A stretch of DNA of 57,468 nt. Origin: Ignavibacteriota bacterium (lineage in GTDB: Bacteria; Bacteroidota; Ignavibacteria; UBA10030). Positions 52,242 through 57,468 of this stretch are shown here, one piece after another (positions within the stretch are counted from its first letter, which is position 1; every line of letters begins with the position of its first letter). The notes below the pieces were generated by a model. It did not search any database. It had not been told where the DNA came from and was given only the letters and a program-made list of their open reading frames with translations. The DNA lies in the NCBI GenBank assembly GCA_003170475.1, contig PMZI01000040.1, positions 1 to 57,468 of the forward strand. Reading direction: 5' to 3'. Both the position numbers and the translations under genes were made by a program.

Positions 52242-52787
52242 ATGACAAGAATGAATCTTCTGGTGGCGTGGTTCCTGATTGCTGCTGCAGGCTTACTCGC
52301 ACAGACAAAGTCAGTTGATGTCCTCAAAGAGGAATCCTCGATCACCTACCGGATGAGCCACCCGCTTCATCACATCGAAGCGACAAGCAAAGACGGCTGG
52401 TTCCGCGTTGAGATCGATCCCGCAAAAAAGGAAATCAAGAGCGTGACGGCTCAGGTCGACGTCATGACCTTTGACGGAGGCAATTCGAATCGTGATTCGC
52501 ACGCGATGGAAGTCATCGAATCGATCAAGTATCCCGATGTCACCTTTGCAAGCACAGCCGTGAAGCAGCGCGCTGATAGCATCGAGATCTCCGGAAAGTT
52601 GACGTTTCATGGCGTCATCCAAGAGGTTTTGATGAGGGGTGTGGCAAAGTGGGAGGATCATAAGCTCAACGTGGATGGGGCATTCGAGCTCAGTCTCACG
52701 GCGTTTAAGATCGAACGCCCTGCGTTGTTGATGGTACCGGTAGAAGATGGTCTGAAGTTTTCCCTGAAGGCGGCGTTTGCGTTCTAA
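52242..52787 (+). CDS. YceI-family periplasmic protein
   Basis: A 181-residue protein with signal peptide (MNLLVAWFLIAAAGLLAQ) and the YceI lipocalin-like beta-barrel: VDVMTFDGGNSNRDSHAMEV, SIKYPDVTFAST and ISGKLTFHGVIQEVLMRGVA. YceI proteins bind polyisoprenoid chains, including isoprenoid quinones, and are often encoded with cytochrome b561. The gene begins 13 bases after the membrane protein gene. Here the TFHGV motif stands where most members have TIHGV. Confidence 0.88.
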   Translation: MTRMNLLVAWFLIAAAGLLAQTKSVDVLKEESSITYRMSHPLHHIEATSKDGWFRVEIDPAKKEIKSVTAQVDVMTFDGGNSNRDSHAMEVIESIKYPDVTFASTAVKQRADSIEISGKLTFHGVIQEVLMRGVAKWEDHKLNVDGAFELSLTAFKIERPALLMVPVEDGLKFSLKAAFAF

Positions 52788-52908
52788 AGGATGAAGGTTC
52801 GAACAGAGCGTGAGGGAAATCGAACTCGAGGGATGACGTCTCTGCTCTCCGACACTGTCTGAGTCATTGTTCCACTCGTTGCGTATGTATTCGCACGAGA
52901 ATTGAAAG

Positions 52909-52955
52909 CCCGTTGCACGGTGCGGCTCTTGGTGGGATGTGCAGCGGGTTTTCTT
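52909..52955 (+). terminator. Terminator of the Rieske/YceI operon
   Basis: CCCGTTGCAC (52909-52918) pairs with GTGCAGCGGG (52939-52948), followed by TTTTCTTG. The remaining gap to 53135 shows no gene. Confidence 0.75.
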
Positions 52956-53135
52956 GTCTTCCCTTTCGTATGATCGGTTGTTCCGCCCGTCTATTGAATC
53001 CCGTACTCAGCCACGCGTTTCACAGGGTGAAGATCGATATGCCGGTCTCACGGAACCCACAGTTGAACCAATCCAATTCCTTCGGGTCCGCCGTAGATTT
53101 TCACCCATTCGTTTGCCATGCCATTTTCGTCGTTG

Positions 53136-53717
53136 CTAGCCAAGGAATGAGATGACGAAGAGTACGATGCCTGAAAGTCCGACAACCATCGATCCGATCC
53201 ACAGTGCACGACTGCGTGAGAGAGCTGCAATAGCACCAAGTGCGATTGAGACCTGGAAGAGTGCGACGGTGTCGGCGAAGCGGTGATGCTTGTGAAGAAG
53301 ATGGTCAGCTTCTGATGACTTTTCGTCGCGTGCCTTCTCCAATTCCTCCGCATGTTTCTTTATCTCAACCTGCTCTTCGAGATAGCGTGCAGCCTTGTCG
53401 GAAAACTGCTGCGGTGCGGGTTTTCCGATCGCCTCCCAGGATGTCTTTGAAGCTTCCTGGACAGCGGCCTTCAGTCCCTTGGCCTGGTAATAGGCCCATT
53501 GGTCGGAGGCCTGTGCCTGGAGACGGGTAGATTCGGTCTTCAGAACGAGAGCTTCATTCACAGTGGAACCGGCTTTCAACGCCGCGACCGCGGCAAATAC
53601 CGCAAGGATCGCTGTTGTCAGTGCGATTTGCTTGAGAAAACGCCCCCCCTCTTTCTCCATTTCCTCATGGATGGCTTCGTTCAGTTTCTCCATTTCGATT
53701 TCCGGACCTTCGGGCAT
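53136..53717 (-). CDS. DUF4337-family membrane protein
   Basis: A 193-residue protein with one N-terminal hydrophobic segment (IALTTAILAVFAAVAALKAG, about 30-49) and two close C-terminal ones (VALFQVSIALGAIAAL; LWIGSMVVGLSGIVLFVISFLG), enclosing a helical loop with SDQWAYYQAKGLK, the family hallmark of DUF4337. Function unknown. GAGGAG before the ATG is a good ribosome-binding site. Single-gene unit. Confidence 0.85.
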   Translation of the reverse strand: MPEGPEIEMEKLNEAIHEEMEKEGGRFLKQIALTTAILAVFAAVAALKAGSTVNEALVLKTESTRLQAQASDQWAYYQAKGLKAAVQEASKTSWEAIGKPAPQQFSDKAARYLEEQVEIKKHAEELEKARDEKSSEADHLLHKHHRFADTVALFQVSIALGAIAALSRSRALWIGSMVVGLSGIVLFVISFLG

Positions 53718-53879
53718 ATTGAACTCCTCTTGTTGAATGTGAGATCATGCCAGCTGATGTGACACTTCGTAGCACCAATATAACAAAATCGGATCAGCTT
53801 TTGCTCAGCCGGCCTGCTCGGCTATGGGGACGACGTCGGCATGTTTGGCCGATCCTTAAGTCGTTCGAGAAAACACTGG

Positions 53880-54270
53880 AGCCTGTCTCAGAAATACTCA
53901 CGCAGAGCTACGCAGAGTTCTATTTTTTGACTTTTCTCTGCGATCCCGCTTTTGAGGCTGTCCAACAAGTCGTGTTTGTCACTTAGTAGGATCCCGACTT
54001 GTCGGGAGACTGAGAAATCTTGAAGGCTTGGATCAGATTTCTCTCCCGATTGGGAAACATCGGGATCGAAATGACAAGGGCTCCGCTTGTCATTTCGAGT
54101 CTCCGTCGTTTGGAGACGAGAAATCTTATCAAGGAAAGACTTCTCCCCGTGGGAAGCAGGATCGATATGACAATGGCACTTTTTGGACGGCTTCCAGACA
54201 GCGGGACTTTGTGACCCCGCTCCTCGGGGCGTGACATTTCTTCTTCTGTTCTTTGATTTTTGAGATGGCT
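53880..54270. repeat. Mosaic of dispersed repeats
   Basis: A gene-free stretch assembled from hairpin-prone segments: ACTCACGCAGAGCTACGCAGAG, CCCGACTTGTCGGGAG, TCATTTCGAGTCTCCGTCG/GGAGACGAGAAATC and a terminal TTTTTGAGATGG that matches the edge of 5459-5569. It fills most of the divergent gap 53718-54321. Confidence 0.55.
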
Positions 54271-54321
54271 TCAATTGAGAACAGATGCGACTTGAACTTG
54301 TGGCAGAAGAATTGTTGATTC

Positions 54322-55254
54322 ATGCTCAACCTGTACTCATATATTAACACCGAGAGATCAGTCATCGACCTGTACTATCACATACGGAATTGGCTTGAAG
54401 GCACCTACACGCTTCGGATCCTTGAAGACTTCTTCGATCTGTGGTGGAAGATTCTTCCCTATATCATCATCAGCATAGGACTGAATGTTGCAGGGGTTCG
54501 CTACATACGAACAAAGAAGCTGTTGAACCCCAATTTCAACGAACCTCTTTCCATCATTGTTGCAGCCCTGGTTGGACTTGTCTCTCCGCTACCTACATAC
54601 GCGGCTGTGCCCATCGGCCTTTCGATGATGGCAACGGGGCTGCCGTTCAGCGCGGTGATGGCATTCATTCTTTCGTCTCCTCTGATGAATCCGACGATCT
54701 TTTTTTTGACGGCGACGCAGATCAGCATGAGCATGGCCATCGCTCGGACCGTCGCAGCCTTCCTTCTCGCTGTCACCGGAGGGATGTTGACTGCAACACT
54801 CTTCAAGCGATTGTATCAGGAGCAGCCAGGAATGCGCTCGTTGCGGAACTCCGGCGAGAAAACGCTGGCCCAGGATATCGTGGCAAACTCGAAGTATATC
54901 CTGAAGTACTTCTCGATTGCGCTTTTGCTGAGTTCTGCCGTCCGTGCCTTGATTCCGCCGGAAACGATCGCGAGACTTCTTGGAGGAGACGGAAAAGTCA
55001 GTACGCTCGTTGCTATCGGTATGGGAGTCCCATTTTATACGTGTGGAGGTTCAGCAATCCCATTTATGGAAACATTAATGGAGATGGGGATGCAAAAAGG
55101 CCCTATGCTTGCGTTCTTCCTCGCAGGACCGGCAACAAAACTTGAGACCCTGTATGCCTATCGATCGCAGCTCGGCATTAGAGTCCTCGCATTTTATCTG
55201 GCACTTACACTTGTCTTCTCGTATGTTGCGGGTGTAGTGTATTCCCTTTTCTAG
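54322..55254 (+). CDS. COG0701 (ArsP/DUF318-type) permease, variant
   Basis: A 310-residue membrane protein with about eight hydrophobic segments and an internal repeat: PLPTYAAVPIGLSMMATGLP in the first half and VPFYTCGGSAIPFMETLMEMG in the second, each followed by AFILSSP or AFFLAGP. In ArsP-type permeases the first half usually has a CSCG-like motif; here it is TYAA, so only one Cys is left (Cys in TCGG). Substrate unknown; trivalent organoarsenical export is the known role of ArsP, but the lost Cys speaks against it. The DUF362 gene follows after 14 bases. Confidence 0.82.
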   Translation: MLNLYSYINTERSVIDLYYHIRNWLEGTYTLRILEDFFDLWWKILPYIIISIGLNVAGVRYIRTKKLLNPNFNEPLSIIVAALVGLVSPLPTYAAVPIGLSMMATGLPFSAVMAFILSSPLMNPTIFFLTATQISMSMAIARTVAAFLLAVTGGMLTATLFKRLYQEQPGMRSLRNSGEKTLAQDIVANSKYILKYFSIALLLSSAVRALIPPETIARLLGGDGKVSTLVAIGMGVPFYTCGGSAIPFMETLMEMGMQKGPMLAFFLAGPATKLETLYAYRSQLGIRVLAFYLALTLVFSYVAGVVYSLF

Positions 55255-55268
55255 CGAAAGAACAAGGA

Positions 55269-57377
55269 ATGAAAAGCCTTCAGTCGTGGAATAAGAGGAT
55301 CTCCCGTTCCGTCAAATTATGTGTGTATGTGATTGTGATTTTTGGATTCCTTGTATGGGACCTCACGCAGGCTCACAGTAAACTCGCAGTTGTCTATTCG
55401 TCCTTCTTCCCGGATTCGGAGTCCAAGGCGGCCGCGGCACAACCAGCGACGGTCTCGATCGTGCGATCCAATGATCCTGCGCTCGGATTAGATACGTGCA
55501 GCGTGACCTCTGAAGCGATTACCTACACCACTATTTCAAAAATGGTTCGACGTGCTGTGGATCTTGCCGGCGGATTTCGAAGCATCATCAAGAGCGGTGA
55601 TACAGTTCTGATCAAACCAAATCTTGTTCAGCAGGATTCCAGCGGAAGCGGCGGCATCACCGACGTGCGTGTGGTAAAGGCATTGGTCTTCCTGGTCGAC
55701 GAAATTGATCATGGCAGGATCAAGATTATCGTGGGCGATGGATCTCCAAGGCCCTACACGACTTTTGAGAAGGCAAGCGGCACGACGGCCGCTCCATGGA
55801 CGCAGCTCTTCGATGTCCCGGGATATCAAGGTCTCAAGACGGAAGCCCTCGCAGCAGGAGTCGATTTTCGCCTCTCGAACCTCAACGGCAATTCAGACAC
55901 CAACCCATGGCCAGAGCTGGACACGGTGGCAGTCCCCGGGGGAGGGCAAGCTCAACCGCAAGGAGGCAGATATTTCGTTCACCGGGATGTCACTCATGCG
56001 AGTGTGTACATCACGGTGCCGGTCATGAAAATTCACAAAGATCTCCGCTACACAGGCGCATTGAAAAATCAGATCGGGTTGGCGGCTTGCTCGCGCTATG
56101 GATTCAACAAAACGACCGGTGTAGCGCAGGACGGCAGAGCTCATAAGCTGCTTCACATGGGCGAGATGTCGACGACCTGGCATAACTGGCAGGACAAGGA
56201 GATCGTCGATCTGGCATCGATTGCCCGTATCCGATTCGCGGTTGTCGACGCCATTACGTGTCTCGATTCGACGAAGAGTCCAAACTATGACAGGTTCGAC
56301 AATTCAAACCTGAAGATCTCCAATCGCGTCAAAATGAATACCATCATTGCGGGAGCCGATCCCGTCGCTGTCGACAATGTCTGTTGCCGGATCATGGGTC
56401 TGAATCCGGACGACATCGATCATATCACGCTGGCGGAACGTGTCGGCCTCGGTACGAATAATTCCGGCAATATCACAGTTGTGGGAACAACGATCGAGCA
56501 AACCAAGAGGCTGTTTCGCTATCCTCAGCCTTTCGGTACTACGAACCCCTGTTCGTTTGGTCAAAGCAATAGAACATGGCTGCTGACCGGGTTCTTTCCT
56601 ACGAACGGGATCAGTTCTCCGATGGACCACGAGTTTGTTCCGAACGAAGCCTCTGCCGCTCCGACTGCGGGTGCCGGTGGATGGAGTCAGCCCGTCTACT
56701 TCATCGATGATCAAATTCTCTTAAGCGATTACTACTCGACGCTTGGGTCTCAGTCAGCTGTCAGCTATGCCTTCAGCTACTTCACTGCCCCGTCCGCACA
56801 GCAAGCTGAATTGTGGGTCGGATCGGATGAGGCGTTGAAGATTTATCTTAACGGCGGCGTCGTGTACAATTATGCAGGGACAAGAACGTTTGCAGGAACT
56901 GAGTTCTACAAAGAGATCGTCAACATCAATGTCCAGCAGGGAATGAACAGGCTCCTTGTCAAATCATATCAAAGCACCGGGAAATATACGTTCAGTCTGA
57001 ACATCTGCGAAGCACAAGCGAATACGCTCTATAAAGGGAATCGGATCCTGGGATTGAAATTCACCACCACAGGAACAACAACCGCTGTTCACTCTATGGG
57101 CGAATCAGTGATCACTTCCTATGCCCTTCATGATTGCTATCCGAATCCCTTTAATCCAGCAACGACCATCAGCTATCAGTTGCCAGCAAAGAACCGTGTC
57201 ACCCTGAAGATATACGATTCCCGGGGGCGCGAGGTAGCGAATCTCGTGAATGCTGAACAATCTGCCGGCGAATATTCCGTTACCTGGAACGCTTCCCAAA
57301 TCTCAAGCGGCGTTTATTTTGCACGATTGACGGCAGGAAGTTTTATCCAGACGCGCAAGATGTTGTTATTGAAGTAA
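55269..57377 (+). CDS. Exported DUF362 protein with T9SS sorting domain
   Basis: A 702-residue protein. A signal anchor or peptide (VKLCVYVIVIFGFLVWDL) is followed by a DUF362 domain (about 60-410: SGDTVLIKPNLVQ, GDGSPRPYTTFEKA, VPVMKIHKDLRYTGALKNQIG, IAGADPVAVDNVCCRIMGL). Next comes a beta-rich PA14-like or carbohydrate-binding domain (about 455-590, AELWVGSDEALKIYLNGGVV) and a T9SS sorting domain (CYPNPFNPATTISYQL ... TRKMLLLK). DUF362 proteins are usually cytoplasmic and of unknown function, so surface export is notable. The gene lies 14 bases after the permease and is probably co-transcribed. Confidence 0.9.
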   Translation: MKSLQSWNKRISRSVKLCVYVIVIFGFLVWDLTQAHSKLAVVYSSFFPDSESKAAAAQPATVSIVRSNDPALGLDTCSVTSEAITYTTISKMVRRAVDLAGGFRSIIKSGDTVLIKPNLVQQDSSGSGGITDVRVVKALVFLVDEIDHGRIKIIVGDGSPRPYTTFEKASGTTAAPWTQLFDVPGYQGLKTEALAAGVDFRLSNLNGNSDTNPWPELDTVAVPGGGQAQPQGGRYFVHRDVTHASVYITVPVMKIHKDLRYTGALKNQIGLAACSRYGFNKTTGVAQDGRAHKLLHMGEMSTTWHNWQDKEIVDLASIARIRFAVVDAITCLDSTKSPNYDRFDNSNLKISNRVKMNTIIAGADPVAVDNVCCRIMGLNPDDIDHITLAERVGLGTNNSGNITVVGTTIEQTKRLFRYPQPFGTTNPCSFGQSNRTWLLTGFFPTNGISSPMDHEFVPNEASAAPTAGAGGWSQPVYFIDDQILLSDYYSTLGSQSAVSYAFSYFTAPSAQQAELWVGSDEALKIYLNGGVVYNYAGTRTFAGTEFYKEIVNINVQQGMNRLLVKSYQSTGKYTFSLNICEAQANTLYKGNRILGLKFTTTGTTTAVHSMGESVITSYALHDCYPNPFNPATTISYQLPAKNRVTLKIYDSRGREVANLVNAEQSAGEYSVTWNASQISSGVYFARLTAGSFIQTRKMLLLK

Positions 57378-57410
57378 ACCGAACGTGGTCAACCCGCCAT
57401 GATCAACGAC

Positions 57411-57440
57411 AAGCCCCGAACGAACGTTTGGGGCTTTGTT
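57411..57440 (+). terminator. Terminator after the DUF362 gene
   Basis: AAGCCCCGAACG-AA-CGTTTGGGGCTT with TTGTTCTT after it, 33 bases past the stop. Nothing else is seen to the end of the window. Confidence 0.85.
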
Positions 57441-57468
57441 CTTGCTGTCTCGTCCTGAAATAGCTTTA

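Noticed and set aside
52913-53155. 80-codon plus-strand frame after the YceI gene
   Set aside because: It begins inside the terminator stem, has no ribosome-binding site, and overlaps the end of the DUF4337 gene.

Overview
This window reads as chromosomal DNA of a free-living, probably anaerobic or facultative, Gram-negative bacterium of the Bacteroidota / Ignavibacteriota-Chlorobiota assemblage. The grounds are four proteins ending in a type IX secretion (T9SS) sorting domain with the NYPNPFNPST-type opening, a TonB-dependent receptor paired with a DUF4249 lipoprotein, a Bacteroidota-type YebC and a four-subunit 2-oxoacid:ferredoxin oxidoreductase. The exact lineage (Ignavibacteria-like is my best guess) is inference. 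I saw no rRNA, tRNA, CRISPR array, phage or transposase gene.

Layout. 1-1.4 kb: the end of a tandem-repeat surface protein and a small T9SS cargo. 1.4-4.1 kb (minus): a coupled operon of short asparaginase, FAD oxidoreductase, ECF sigma factor and zinc-finger anti-sigma. 4.3-9.7 kb (plus): a T9SS cargo protein, an ABC-F ATPase and an acyl-CoA synthetase. 9.8-14.2 kb: polysaccharide deacetylase, HEAT protein, zinc ribbon, response regulator and a receiver-like/DUF3052-like protein. 14.4-17.6 kb: a YtrA-type GntR repressor with a clear operator, an ABC ATPase, two duplicated permeases and a small membrane protein. 18-21.3 kb: SlyD-like PPIase, LUD protein and secreted C69 peptidase. 21.5-24.4 kb: korDABC. 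24.5-26.7 kb: four-helix-bundle gene inside inverted repeats, YebC and dCMP deaminase. 27-35.5 kb: secreted GH2 enzyme, a Lys/Asp/Arg-rich secreted protein, tricorn-like protease and GH3 enzyme with a sorting domain. 36-42.6 kb: TonB receptor, DUF4249 lipoprotein and S9 peptidase. 42.7-47.1 kb: SodC and the serine pathway genes (DUF1015, serA, divergent serC). 47.2-49.3 kb: a zinc ribbon and a Cys-rich 606-residue protein of unknown function. 50-57.4 kb: lipoprotein, Rieske / four-helix His membrane protein / YceI operon, DUF4337 protein, a COG0701 permease and an exported DUF362 protein.

The genes together suggest a cell that degrades proteins and glycans outside or in the periplasm (tricorn, S9, C69, GH2, GH3, T9SS cargo), imports products through TonB receptors, and moves low-potential electrons through ferredoxin. 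Intergenic regions are rich in short inverted-repeat elements of several families; two copies of one family abut TAG stop codons exactly. The best candidates for something new are the 606-residue Cys-rich protein with its zinc-ribbon partner, the Rieske/membrane/YceI operon, and the REP-like elements.
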